This document shows, piece after piece, positions 40,552-48,099 of a stretch of DNA of 64,000 nucleotides. Numbering within the stretch: position 1 is the first letter of the stretch; each line of letters starts with the position of its first letter. Source of the stretch: GWA2-66-18 sp964537395 (GTDB lineage Bacteria > Elusimicrobiota > Elusimicrobia > UBA1565 > UBA9628); contig CAZIBN010000001.1 in NCBI GenBank assembly GCA_964537395.1, forward strand, positions 29,441 to 93,440, read 5' to 3'. Both the position numbers and the translations under genes were made by a program. Under the pieces are notes generated by a model that was given only the letters and a program-made list of their open reading frames with translations, was not told the origin of the DNA and made no database searches.

Positions 40552-40592
40552 ATGACCCTGTTCAGGCCGCGCGGAGTGGGTCTTTGGGCCTA

Positions 40593-40620
40593 TTGACATC
40601 TAGGCCCTAGGGCCTATGGC
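40593..40620 (+). promoter_or_regulatory. Promoter with palindromic operator in the spacer
   Basis: TTGACA (40593-40598), 16 bases, TATGGC (40615-40620). The perfect palindrome TAGGCCCTAGGGCCTA (40601-40616) fills the spacer, so a bound protein would directly block or remodel the promoter. Related sequence recurs downstream of the gene at 41827-41863. Confidence 0.5.
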
Positions 40621-40671
40621 GCATATGGGGCTCCGGGGCTATGCTGTGGAGGTCGCAAGAAAGACCGGAGA

Positions 40672-41826
40672 ATGTTCATGAATATCAAACCCCCCCTCGC
40701 CGCGGCCCTCCTGATGCTGGCCTCGACCGCCATGGCGCAGTTCACTTTAGCCCCCACTCCGGCACCCGGGGCGGGAAACTACAGCGACCTCACACGCCCC
40801 CTCGCTCTTAGCAACCCGTACACCAACATCCCCAGCGACGACGCCTTCAATTGCAGCACCATCTACAACATGCATATTCCCTGGAGAACGTGCACGAAGG
40901 AACAAGAGGCCTCCCGCCTGTCGTTCTTCGGGATATGCCCCTTCGACAACATGGCCTGCCACAACTACATGGAAAGGATCAAGCTTTCCAACAATTTCGG
41001 CGACTTTCAAAGACAAGGGGAGATAGACGGACCCGCGGCAGCAGCTGCAGCCGCAAAGCCCACCGAGGCCGCGAGCGCGACCGAAGCCTCTCCGCAGCCC
41101 GGCGACCCCAACTTCATGGGCCCGGTCATGGGCCCGCCCGCGCCGGACGCCGCCGCCACCGTGGCGTCGAATAATGAGGCTTTCCAAAGGGCCCGCTCGC
41201 AGATCGGCGAGAACGGAGTCAAGGACGTCATCTTGCTCGACCCTGGCAAAGGCATCTACGCGTTGATGAACAAGGACGGCACCGCCCAAGTGTGCGGCAG
41301 CTCTCCCAAATGCGCGGATCCAGTGCCCGCCAGCTCCCTTGAAAATAAAATCATCAACAAGTGGGTGGAGCAGGAGGCGAACAGAGCGTACGCCGACAAT
41401 AATACGCCCGCGAAGGGAAGCAAAGGCGCGCCTGCCCCGGACGGAGGCCTCCAGGGATCGACGGCCGGCTCCTATACCCCACCCTCCGATGAGACCTCCG
41501 GAAAGAGCCCCGCTTACAATCAAGGCCTGGAGACAGGCAAACAGATATCCGCGTTCGGCGGTCGCAGTCAGGGTGGCGATAGCTCCAACACGTCAAGCAG
41601 CGGAAGAGGTTCCGCAACCGCCGCCGACGCAAAGCCCATCCCGGTGGGCAAAGACGAGGTGGCTGCGCAGGCCGCTAAGGCGGGCTACGAATTCAACGGG
41701 GTGGCGAACGCTGCGGCCGTGAGCGAGGATATCCTCAGCGGCTCACTCGATGACTCCTCCAAACCGAAGCCCTCGGCCAAAAAACTCGAATACCTGGGCA
41801 CTCAGAGCGGAGCCAACAGCCAGTAG
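40672..41826 (+). CDS. Exported low-complexity protein of unknown function
   Basis: 384 residues (382 if the second ATG at 40678 is used, which is better placed after GGAG). Signal peptide (PPLAAALLMLASTAMAQ). The first mature 100 residues have six Cys (CSTIY, RTCTKE, GICPFDNMACHNY); the middle has alanine-rich and Pro-rich linkers. One compact segment (NGVKDVILLDPGKGIYALMNKDGTAQVCGSSPKC) may be a small domain. The tail is Ser/Gly/Asn-rich and looks disordered. I do not recognise a family. Confidence 0.78.
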   Translation: MFMNIKPPLAAALLMLASTAMAQFTLAPTPAPGAGNYSDLTRPLALSNPYTNIPSDDAFNCSTIYNMHIPWRTCTKEQEASRLSFFGICPFDNMACHNYMERIKLSNNFGDFQRQGEIDGPAAAAAAAKPTEAASATEASPQPGDPNFMGPVMGPPAPDAAATVASNNEAFQRARSQIGENGVKDVILLDPGKGIYALMNKDGTAQVCGSSPKCADPVPASSLENKIINKWVEQEANRAYADNNTPAKGSKGAPAPDGGLQGSTAGSYTPPSDETSGKSPAYNQGLETGKQISAFGGRSQGGDSSNTSSSGRGSATAADAKPIPVGKDEVAAQAAKAGYEFNGVANAAAVSEDILSGSLDDSSKPKPSAKKLEYLGTQSGANSQ

Positions 41827-41863
41827 TCTAGGCCTATGGTCCTAGGCCCTCCCGGGCCCTAGG
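41827..41863. repeat. CTAGGCC-type palindromic sequence downstream of the exported protein
   Basis: TCTAGGCCTATGG (41827-41839) then a CCTAGGCCC / GGGCCCTAGG hairpin (41841-41863). It echoes the operator upstream of the same gene (TCTAGG...CCTATGG). It may be a terminator or a second operator, for the next gene at 41913. Confidence 0.5.
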
Positions 41864-41912
41864 ACACTGACGGGCGAAGGCCTTTCCCGCTATCCTCTTA
41901 GTAGGAAAGGAA

Positions 41913-42260
41913 ATGGGAACCAACCTCAAGACGGCGATGTTCGCGGCGATAATGATGCTGGCGGCCCTGCCCGCCGCCGCGGAAATGAGCACCCCGATGG
42001 TCACGCACGACCCCCTGATGAAGCAGATCATGAGCCGCCAGCTCACCTTGGGCGGCGGCGTCACCGGGGCGGTCCGCATCGGCTCCGGCCAGGCGATCAC
42101 GCTCAGCCTCCTCGACCCCCTCGCCCCCCTTAAGCCCGCCGAAGGCCTCGTCGAGAAGCCCGCCAAGGCGAAGGACACGCGCAAGGTCCGCCGCGCCGAC
42201 GAGCAGCTCAAGAAGATGTCGGGCGAGAAGCGCTCCGCCGACTGGACCGGCCGGAAGTAG
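41913..42260 (+). CDS. Small exported protein of unknown function
   Basis: 115 residues with a signal peptide (KTAMFAAIMMLAALPAAAE) and a basic, helical C-terminus (KAKDTRKVRRADEQLKKMSGEKRS). AGGAAAGGA ribosome site. No family recognised. It may be co-regulated with the preceding gene, because CTAGGCC palindromes lie before both. It ends one base before the convergent hydrolase stop. Confidence 0.72.
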   Translation: MGTNLKTAMFAAIMMLAALPAAAEMSTPMVTHDPLMKQIMSRQLTLGGGVTGAVRIGSGQAITLSLLDPLAPLKPAEGLVEKPAKAKDTRKVRRADEQLKKMSGEKRSADWTGRK

Positions 42261-42261
42261 C

Positions 42262-43176
42262 TTAGAGCTTCGCGCCGAACAACGCCCGTGAGACGCTCTC
42301 CGGGCATTCCTGCTGGGGCAGATGGCCGCATCCCGGGACCAGGTCCACGCGCGAGCCGCGCACGCCCTTGCGAAAGCGCTCGGCGAACTCCACCGGAAGA
42401 ACTCCGTCGGCGCTTCCCCACAGGATGGTCGTATCGGCCTTCACGTCCTTGAGGCGGGCGTCCAGCACATCCTCGAGCTTGAGCGCGGCCAGGATCGCGC
42501 GCGTGGGCCGGGAACTGATCGACGCGATGACGGCGGGCCAGGCACGCTCAGGCACGGTGCGCGGCTTGCCGTACGCCTTGACGTTGAAGACCTTCATCTC
42601 CGGGATCGTCGGATCCGCCAAAAGCCTCGCCGCCTTGAGCGCGAGCTCGCTCGGGTCGGTGAGCCCCGCCGCGTTGACCAGCACGAGCCGCCGCACGCCC
42701 TGCGGCCAGTCCACGGCCAGCCAGCCCGACATCCAGCCGCCGAGGCTGTTGCCCGCCACCGTCCACTCCGGGCAGCGCGTCTCGAGCGCCTCGCGCAGGA
42801 CGCGAGACTGCGCGCGGATGCCGTAATCGGCGGCCGGCGCCGAGCCGTCCGTTCCGGGCATGTCCACAGCGAGCAGCAAGGTCCCTTCGGGCGGGAGCGA
42901 GGCACCGCCCGATCCGAGCATAGTCTTGTCCCAGGTCATCGCGGAATCACCCATGCCGTGGATGAGCGCCACGCAGCGGCAAGGCGCGCCCGGACGGCAG
43001 GTGTTCTTCTCATACGCGAGCAAAGGCCCGACGACGACGCGATGGACCCCGCCGCGCCACAGCGCCAGGCGGCGCAGAGCCATGATGGTCTGGAACGGCG
43101 CGAAGCCGATCGCGGCGCCGGCGACCGCGGCCGCAAGGACGAGCACGCCAAGCCCGGCGAGAAGAGCGCGTTTCAC
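42262..43176 (-). CDS. Membrane-anchored alpha/beta hydrolase
   Basis: 304 residues from GTG 43176 (a TTG at 43179 is also possible). N-terminal hydrophobic anchor or signal (LLAGLGVLVLAAAVAGAAIGF). Hydrolase motifs: oxyanion region ALIHGMGDSAMTW, nucleophile elbow VAGNSLGGWMSG, acid after TTILWGSADGVLP, and His in PGCGHLPQQE. Possibly an esterase/lipase on the outer face of the inner membrane. TATCAT is six bases before the GTG. Confidence 0.82.
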   Translation of the reverse strand: MKRALLAGLGVLVLAAAVAGAAIGFAPFQTIMALRRLALWRGGVHRVVVGPLLAYEKNTCRPGAPCRCVALIHGMGDSAMTWDKTMLGSGGASLPPEGTLLLAVDMPGTDGSAPAADYGIRAQSRVLREALETRCPEWTVAGNSLGGWMSGWLAVDWPQGVRRLVLVNAAGLTDPSELALKAARLLADPTIPEMKVFNVKAYGKPRTVPERAWPAVIASISSRPTRAILAALKLEDVLDARLKDVKADTTILWGSADGVLPVEFAERFRKGVRGSRVDLVPGCGHLPQQECPESVSRALFGAKL

Positions 43177-43182
43177 CAAGCC

Positions 43183-43188
43183 ATGATA
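43183..43188 (-). promoter_or_regulatory. -10 element of the hydrolase gene
   Basis: TATCAT, six bases before GTG 43176. Its -35 region would fall inside the hairpin at 43197-43263. Confidence 0.45.
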
Positions 43189-43196
43189 ACAAAGGT

Positions 43197-43263
43197 GGTG
43201 TCAGGCTTACCGGTATTTGCAGTATTTGGAGCCAATACTGCAAATACCGGTAAGCCTGACACC
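43197..43263. repeat. Perfect 30-bp inverted repeat, GGTGYCAGGC family, copy 2
   Basis: Arms 43197-43226 and 43234-43263 are exact reverse complements with a 7-nt loop. The outer part GGTGTCAGGCTTACCGGTAT matches the hairpin at 5941-6020 (GGTGYCAGGCYTACCGGTAT). It lies in a divergent spacer, so it cannot be a simple terminator of either neighbour. Confidence 0.85.
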
Positions 43264-43271
43264 GCAGTTGA

Positions 43272-43277
43272 TAGAAT
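43272..43277 (+). promoter_or_regulatory. -10 element of the HNH gene
   Basis: TAGAAT with upstream TGA (extended -10), 7 bases before ATG 43285. Confidence 0.55.
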
Positions 43278-43284
43278 AGCCTCC

Positions 43285-43635
43285 ATGACCAAAAGCGCCG
43301 CGCTGATCGCGTCCTGCGCGCTGGCCCGGCCCGGGGCCGGCGTCTGCTCCTGGTGCGCGACGCCTCTGCCCAAGGGCCGCCGCATGTGGTGCCGGGACCG
43401 CTGCGCGAACGCGTTCTGGAAGAACCACTGGTGGTCGCGCGCACGCCGGGCGGCGAAGCGCCGCGATAAGTATTCCTGCGTGCGCTGCGGGAGCGGACGC
43501 CCCATCGAGGTCAACCACATCGTGCCCTGCCTCGGCGCCCACGGCGTCCTCAGCTGCGCTCATCATGCGGTGAACCTGGAGACCTTGTGCGTTCCCTGCC
43601 ACCGCGTTCACACCGCCGCCACGGCGTCCCGATGA
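43285..43635 (+). CDS. HNH endonuclease-like protein with N-terminal zinc-binding segment
   Basis: 116 residues. The C-terminal half has the HNH layout: CVRCG, EVNHIVPCLG, then LETLCVPCHRVHT, i.e. two CxxC zinc knuckles framing the beta-beta-alpha metal site. The N-terminal half has another Cys set (CSWCATPLPKGRRMWCRDRC) with many aromatics and arginines, typical of DNA contacts. It overlaps the first methyltransferase by ATGA. A stand-alone nuclease coupled to two methyltransferases is notable; function unknown. Confidence 0.78.
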   Translation: MTKSAALIASCALARPGAGVCSWCATPLPKGRRMWCRDRCANAFWKNHWWSRARRAAKRRDKYSCVRCGSGRPIEVNHIVPCLGAHGVLSCAHHAVNLETLCVPCHRVHTAATASR

Positions 43636-44411
43636 ACCCCCTGGACAAATACGGGCTTTACGCCCGGTCGGTCCAGCAGGCAGACGTGGACGTGCGCTTC
43701 TTCCGCGAGCTCTACCGCGAGCTGAAGGGCCGCGCGCCCAAGCTCCTGCGCGAGGACTTCTGCGGAAGCTTCGGCGTGTGCTGCGAGTGGGTGAAGCTCG
43801 GCCCGGATTACCGCGCCTACGGACGGGATCTCGGCGTCGAGCCGGTGCGCTACGGCGCCGAAAACTTCCTGGCCAAGCTCACGCCCGAGCAACGCGCCCG
43901 CGTCGTGATCGAGCGCAAGGACGTCATGGCGCCCGGCGGGCCGAAGACCGACCTGATCCTCGCGATGAACTTCTCCTATTTCATCTTCAAGAAGCGCGAG
44001 GAGCTCAAGGCGTACTTCGTCAACGCCTTCAAGAACCTCCGGCCCGGCGGCGTCCTGGGGATGGACTGCTTCGGCGGCTCCGGCGTCCACCGGCCGAACG
44101 CGGAGAAGACCGAGCACCCGGGCTTCACCTATTACTGGGAGCAGTACGACTTCGACCCTGTCCACTATACGGCCCACTGCGCGATGCACTTCAAGCCGAA
44201 GGGCCATAAGAAGCTCAAGAACGTTTTCACCTACGACTGGCGCATCTGGTCCATCGCGGAGATCCGAGAGCTGCTGGCCGAGGCGGGCTTCCGCGCGTCG
44301 CACGTCTACTGGGAAGGCGACGACGGCACGCAAGGCAACGGCAAGTTCGCCCGCGACGAGAACGGCGGTCACGAAGAGATCTGGATCGCCATGATCCTGG
44401 CGGAAAAATAG
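43632..44411 (+). CDS. Class I SAM-dependent methyltransferase, paralogue 1
   Basis: 259 residues. The SAM-binding region is REDFCGSFGVCCEWVKLGPDYRAYGRDLG, a form of motif I in which DFCG replaces the usual glycine-rich loop, then LILAMNFSYFIF (motif post-II) and NLRPGGVLGMDCFGG. Substrate unknown. Compared with paralogue 2 it has a 14-residue insert near the end (GDDGTQGNGKFARDENGGHEE). Confidence 0.82.
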   Translation: MNPLDKYGLYARSVQQADVDVRFFRELYRELKGRAPKLLREDFCGSFGVCCEWVKLGPDYRAYGRDLGVEPVRYGAENFLAKLTPEQRARVVIERKDVMAPGGPKTDLILAMNFSYFIFKKREELKAYFVNAFKNLRPGGVLGMDCFGGSGVHRPNAEKTEHPGFTYYWEQYDFDPVHYTAHCAMHFKPKGHKKLKNVFTYDWRIWSIAEIRELLAEAGFRASHVYWEGDDGTQGNGKFARDENGGHEEIWIAMILAEK

Positions 44412-44416
44412 CGCCC

Positions 44417-45154
44417 ATGGACAAGTACGCCCTCTACGCCAAGGCCGTTCAGCAGCCCGCGGTCGACGTCCGCCGCTTCCGCGCGCTGTACAAGGATCTC
44501 AAGGGACGCTCTCCCAAGCGCCTGCGCGAGGACTTCTGCGGCACGTTCGGCGTCTGCTGCGAGTGGGTGAAGCTCGGGCCCGATTACACCGCGCAGGGAC
44601 GCGACCTCGGAGCGGAGCCGCTGCAGTACGGGCGGGACCGCTATCTCCCGAAGCTGACGCCGGGGCAGCGCCGCCGCGTCACGGTGACCCGGCAGGACGT
44701 CCTCGAGCCGGGCGGGCCCTCCCCCGACCTGATCCTGGCGCAGAACTTCTCCTATTTCATCTTCAAGAAGCGGGCGACGCTCAAGGCGTACTTCGTGAAC
44801 TGCCGTAAGAGCCTGCGCCGCGGCGGCGTGCTGGCGCTCGACATCTTCGGCGGCGCGGGCACCTACCGGCCGAGCATCGAGCGGACCAACAACCGCGGCT
44901 TCGTCTTCTACTTCGAGCGCAGCGGGCTCGATCCGACGACCCATGAGGCGAGCTGTGCGATCCACTTCAAGCCGAAGGGCCGCAGGAAGATCAAGAACGT
45001 CTTCACCTACGAGTGGCGGATGTGGACCATCCCGGAAATTCGCGACCTTCTAACAGAAGCCGGATTCCGGACCTCGAACGTCTACTGGGAAGGCGGCGGC
45101 GAGAAGGGCAGGATCGAGCAGGTGTGGATCGCGATGATCCTCGCGGAGAAGTAG
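44417..45154 (+). CDS. Class I SAM-dependent methyltransferase, paralogue 2
   Basis: 245 residues, collinear with the preceding gene (MDKYALYAKAVQQ, REDFCGTFGVCCEWVKLGPDY, AQNFSYFIFKKRATLKAYFVN, FTYEWRMWTIPEIRDLLTEAGF). A tandem duplication with later divergence. The core fold motifs are intact in both. The start is five bases after the first stop. Confidence 0.82.
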   Translation: MDKYALYAKAVQQPAVDVRRFRALYKDLKGRSPKRLREDFCGTFGVCCEWVKLGPDYTAQGRDLGAEPLQYGRDRYLPKLTPGQRRRVTVTRQDVLEPGGPSPDLILAQNFSYFIFKKRATLKAYFVNCRKSLRRGGVLALDIFGGAGTYRPSIERTNNRGFVFYFERSGLDPTTHEASCAIHFKPKGRRKIKNVFTYEWRMWTIPEIRDLLTEAGFRTSNVYWEGGGEKGRIEQVWIAMILAEK

Positions 45155-45158
45155 CGGC

Positions 45159-45791
45159 TCAGCTCGGCGTGAGGCGCTTCACGGCCTCCTCGAGGGCCGC
45201 TACGCGCTTCTCGAGCTCGGCGACCCGGTCCACCGTGGGCGCCTTCGGCGCCGGCGCCTCGACCGGGGCGAGCCTCACCGCGGCTTCCGGCGACAGGGCG
45301 GAGAACAGCTGACGGTAGCGCGATTCCTTCTGACCAGCCTGGCGCGGGAGCTTGGACACCCACGGCTCGGCCCGCAGCGACATATCCTGAAGGAGAGATT
45401 CCACCTCGGCGCTGCTCACGAACTCGCACAGGCGGTCGGTGCGCGTCTTGATCTCCCCCGCGGTCTGAGGGCCGCGAAGCAGGAGCACGCAGATCGTCGC
45501 GATCGACTTCGCGTCGGCGCCGTCGAGGAGGATCTCGGCGTGGTGCATGAACTTGGGCACGCGGCTTCCCGGTTCGTGGATGCGTCCGGCCAGGCTCCGC
45601 TCGATGAGCGCGTGCAGCGCCGAGGCCACGGCCGGCTCCTCCAGGCTCATCACCGGGTCACGGCTCGTCTTCTGGTTGCACGCCAGCACCAGGCTGTTGA
45701 GCGACAGCGGGTACGACTCCGGCGTCGTCAGCGACTTCTCCACCAGCGAGCCCAGCACGCGCGCCTCGATCTCGTTGAGTTCGATCATCAT
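45159..45791 (-). CDS. YceH-family (DUF480) protein
   Basis: 210 residues. Matches the DUF480 family, two winged-helix domains: ELNEIEARVLGSLVEKSLTTPESYPLSLNSLVLACNQKTSRDPVM, and RGPQTAGEIKTRTDRLCEF. The end is a coiled coil (VAELEKRVAALEEAVKRL). The function of YceH is unclear. ATG 45791 overlaps the upstream stop by ATGA; an earlier ATG at 45815 is possible. Confidence 0.88.
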   Translation of the reverse strand: MMIELNEIEARVLGSLVEKSLTTPESYPLSLNSLVLACNQKTSRDPVMSLEEPAVASALHALIERSLAGRIHEPGSRVPKFMHHAEILLDGADAKSIATICVLLLRGPQTAGEIKTRTDRLCEFVSSAEVESLLQDMSLRAEPWVSKLPRQAGQKESRYRQLFSALSPEAAVRLAPVEAPAPKAPTVDRVAELEKRVAALEEAVKRLTPS

Positions 45792-46645
45792 TGGGGCGTC
45801 CACCTTAACTGCCATATGCCGCCGCACAATCGCGGGAGCTCCGGGCGGCTGTTGAAGAACGGGATCTCATCCGCGCAGGCGTCGCGCGCCTGTCCCTGCC
45901 CCGGATTCGAGAGCGAGCGGATGTTGAAGTAATAGTCGGCGTTGGGCTTCAGCACGCAGCCCTTCGCGGCGCCCTTCGTCTTCGCGGAAGGGATCTGAAA
46001 CATGAGACCTCCCTCGGAGCCGCCCCACGCGTAGCAATAATCTTGCCCAGCAGCGCCCCCGCCCTGGGCCTTCTTCGCCTTGGGCACGTCGAAATCGCAC
46101 GCCGTCTGGGAGAGTGTCGCCAGGTGCGAGACCGGCCGTCCGATGTGCCCCATAGTGATGAAGATGGTTCCAACTCCGGCGGCGGGGGTCTTGAAGCGAT
46201 AGCTGATCGCTTCGTTCGGCGCCACATCCCAGTTGACGACGGGCCCCTCCACGACGCGGGTGAAATTCAGCTCCTTGCGGATGACGCTCGTCAGCTTCGG
46301 GTCGCTTTTCTCGCACGAGATACCGGCCCCCGAGGACGCCCCCCCTCCACCTCCCGCGGAGTCGTTGGCGCGCGAGCCGGAACGACCCAGCTGACGCGGC
46401 GGCGGCGGCGTGAACGAGCCCTGCGCGGGACGGCCCCCGGCGGGGGCGTCGTCGTCCTCGGCCTGCGTCGCGGCCGGCTTGTCGTCATCGGCATGATAGC
46501 CCTTGTTTCGCGCGGCCTCGGCCGCGGTGGGCCCCTTCCGGGCCGGCGCCTCCTCGGTTTGTTCGTCTTCGTCCTGCGCGCGGACGGCGACGGCCGGGAG
46601 GATCAGAACGAAGGCGAGGAGGACCATCGGGAATCGATTGCTCAT
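45788..46645 (-). CDS. Exported protein of unknown function
   Basis: 285 residues. Signal peptide (FPMVLLAFVLILPAVAVRAQ), then about 85 acidic/Ala/Pro/Gly-rich residues likely disordered, then a compact C-terminal domain of about 170 residues with six cysteines (ISCEKSD, TACDFDV, DYCYAWG, KGCVLK, DACADE, RLCGGIW), probably disulfide-bonded. The strands and the final WQLRWTP suggest a beta-sandwich. No family recognised. TACAAT six bases before the ATG fixes the start. Confidence 0.75.
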   Translation of the reverse strand: MSNRFPMVLLAFVLILPAVAVRAQDEDEQTEEAPARKGPTAAEAARNKGYHADDDKPAATQAEDDDAPAGGRPAQGSFTPPPPRQLGRSGSRANDSAGGGGGASSGAGISCEKSDPKLTSVIRKELNFTRVVEGPVVNWDVAPNEAISYRFKTPAAGVGTIFITMGHIGRPVSHLATLSQTACDFDVPKAKKAQGGGAAGQDYCYAWGGSEGGLMFQIPSAKTKGAAKGCVLKPNADYYFNIRSLSNPGQGQARDACADEIPFFNSRPELPRLCGGIWQLRWTPQ

Positions 46646-46651
46646 AGAGAG

Positions 46652-46657
46652 ATTGTA
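46652..46657 (-). promoter_or_regulatory. -10 element of the exported protein/YceH pair
   Basis: TACAAT, six bases before ATG 46645. TTGTGT lies 19 bases upstream as a weak -35. Confidence 0.5.
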
Positions 46658-46697
46658 AAGGCCGGCCGGCGTCGGACACAAGCATCATGGCTCTTTT

Positions 46698-47900
46698 TCA
46701 CCGAACTTTTACCTTGGGCCGGTCGATGGCGCGGCGCGCCTCCTTGCCGACGTGGCGGTTGAAGGCATCGCGCGCCTCGGGGGTGTCGATGCGCGACAGG
46801 GCCAGGGCTGCGGCGTAGCGGACGTCCTCGCTGAGGTCCTTCAGGGCCTTCGTCAGCAGAGGCACGACGCTCTCGTGCGCCGTGCCGATGTTGCCAAGAG
46901 AAAGGCTGGCGCTCGCGCGCACGCTCGCGCTGCGGTCTCCCAAAGCGGCCATGAGCGCCGGGACCGCGCGCGCGGCCTTCGAGCCGAGATGGCCGAGGTC
47001 GTCGGCGGCGCGCGCGCGCGTGCGGGCGTCGCCCTGCTTCAGGGCGCGAAGGAGGCCCGGCAAAGCGTCGTGGATGGCCTTGCCGCCCGCGTCCTTCATG
47101 ATGACGCCGGGGGCGGTGACCTCATGCTCGCGCGGAATCAGGCCAACCGCCAAGGGAAGATTCTCCGGCGCGGCCGTGCTCCGTCCGCGCATCGCCAGAG
47201 CGACGCCCGCGCGCGGAGCGGCTGCCGTGGACATATCGAGAAGGGCGTCGAGCTCGGTGTGGCGCTGGAACTTCGTCGGTGCGGGAAGATCCTCCTTCGG
47301 GAGAGCAGGCTTGGCGGCGGCCGGCGGGACGGGGTCGCGCGTCACGACCCGGCTCTCCCGCACCACAGGGGCGGCGGTCCAGGGTGCCTTTTGGATCGGC
47401 TCGGGAGACGCTGCCGCGACTTTCCGCGCCTTCTGTTTTCCGCCCGCCCACGCGGCGCGGCCGGGGCCGGGCTGGTCCAGGCACGCGATCTGCTTGATGC
47501 TCGCGTCCGAGATCCAGCCCATGGCCTTCGCCTCTTCCCCCTCGGGGCCAAGGCTGCCCAGGCTGTGCAAGGTCATCAGGCGCACCACGGGGCAGGGCTC
47601 GTGCTTGAGCAGTTTCATCAATATCGGAGCGCCCTCGGTGCCGCGGCCGCTGAGAGCGTGGACGGCCGTCAGGCGCACCTGCCAGTCGCCGTCCTCCGTC
47701 GCACGGGCCAGCCCGGGAAGCCCCTCCTCCTGCATATAGTCGAGCTCGTGCACCGCGTGAATACGCGCGTTCCAGTCGCCCGTCTCGAGCTGCTCGAGGA
47801 TCGAGGGCAGGTTGCGGTCGGCAACCGCGGCCTCATCGAAGGCCCGTGCGCTCGAGGAGGCGAGAATAGACAGCGCGGCGAGAAGGAAAGCTCGGGACAT
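46698..47900 (-). CDS. Exported HEAT-repeat protein 2
   Basis: 400 residues with signal peptide (AFLLAALSILASSSARA). HEAT repeats at both ends (NARIHAVHELDYMQEEG, WQVRLTAVHALSGRG; then ARTRARAADDLGHLGSKAARAVPALMAAL, ASVRASASLSLGNIG, EDVRYAAALALSRI), separated by about 130 Pro/Lys/Ala-rich residues (AAPVVRESRVVTRDPVPPAAAKP). Likely a periplasmic scaffold. Leaderless promoter with GAGGGGG also before the ATG. Confidence 0.82.
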   Translation of the reverse strand: MSRAFLLAALSILASSSARAFDEAAVADRNLPSILEQLETGDWNARIHAVHELDYMQEEGLPGLARATEDGDWQVRLTAVHALSGRGTEGAPILMKLLKHEPCPVVRLMTLHSLGSLGPEGEEAKAMGWISDASIKQIACLDQPGPGRAAWAGGKQKARKVAAASPEPIQKAPWTAAPVVRESRVVTRDPVPPAAAKPALPKEDLPAPTKFQRHTELDALLDMSTAAAPRAGVALAMRGRSTAAPENLPLAVGLIPREHEVTAPGVIMKDAGGKAIHDALPGLLRALKQGDARTRARAADDLGHLGSKAARAVPALMAALGDRSASVRASASLSLGNIGTAHESVVPLLTKALKDLSEDVRYAAALALSRIDTPEARDAFNRHVGKEARRAIDRPKVKVR

Positions 47901-47907
47901 CCCCCTC

Positions 47908-47935
47908 AGTTTAACCCGTTTGCGCGGAAGGTCAA
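47908..47935 (-). promoter_or_regulatory. Promoter of HEAT protein 2
   Basis: TTGACC, 16 bases, TAAACT, 7 bases to ATG 47900. Confidence 0.6.
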
Positions 47936-47941
47936 GCCCCT

Positions 47942-48066
47942 GGAACTCGCACCGATGCCAATGCCGGTCACTTAACTGATGCTAGTTCCGGAACTAGTGA
48001 TTATTATCAATAGCGAGCCCGGCACGACAGAAATCATCTTGATCGACCGGCATCGGTGCGAGTTCC
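47942..48066. repeat. Structured intergenic element with 18-bp inverted arms and GTTCCGGAA dyads
   Basis: Arms GGAACTCGCACCGATGCC (47942-47959) and its reverse complement (48049-48066). Inside is the palindrome CTAGTTCCGGAACTAG (47982-47997) followed by AT-rich TGATTATTATCAATAG. The stretch 47982-48012 matches 63772-63802 at 27 of 31 positions (opposite strand). No credible gene lies here. Confidence 0.75.
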
Positions 48067-48099
48067 GGCAGCTATTTCCGGAAACAGTTGGGCTCAGAG

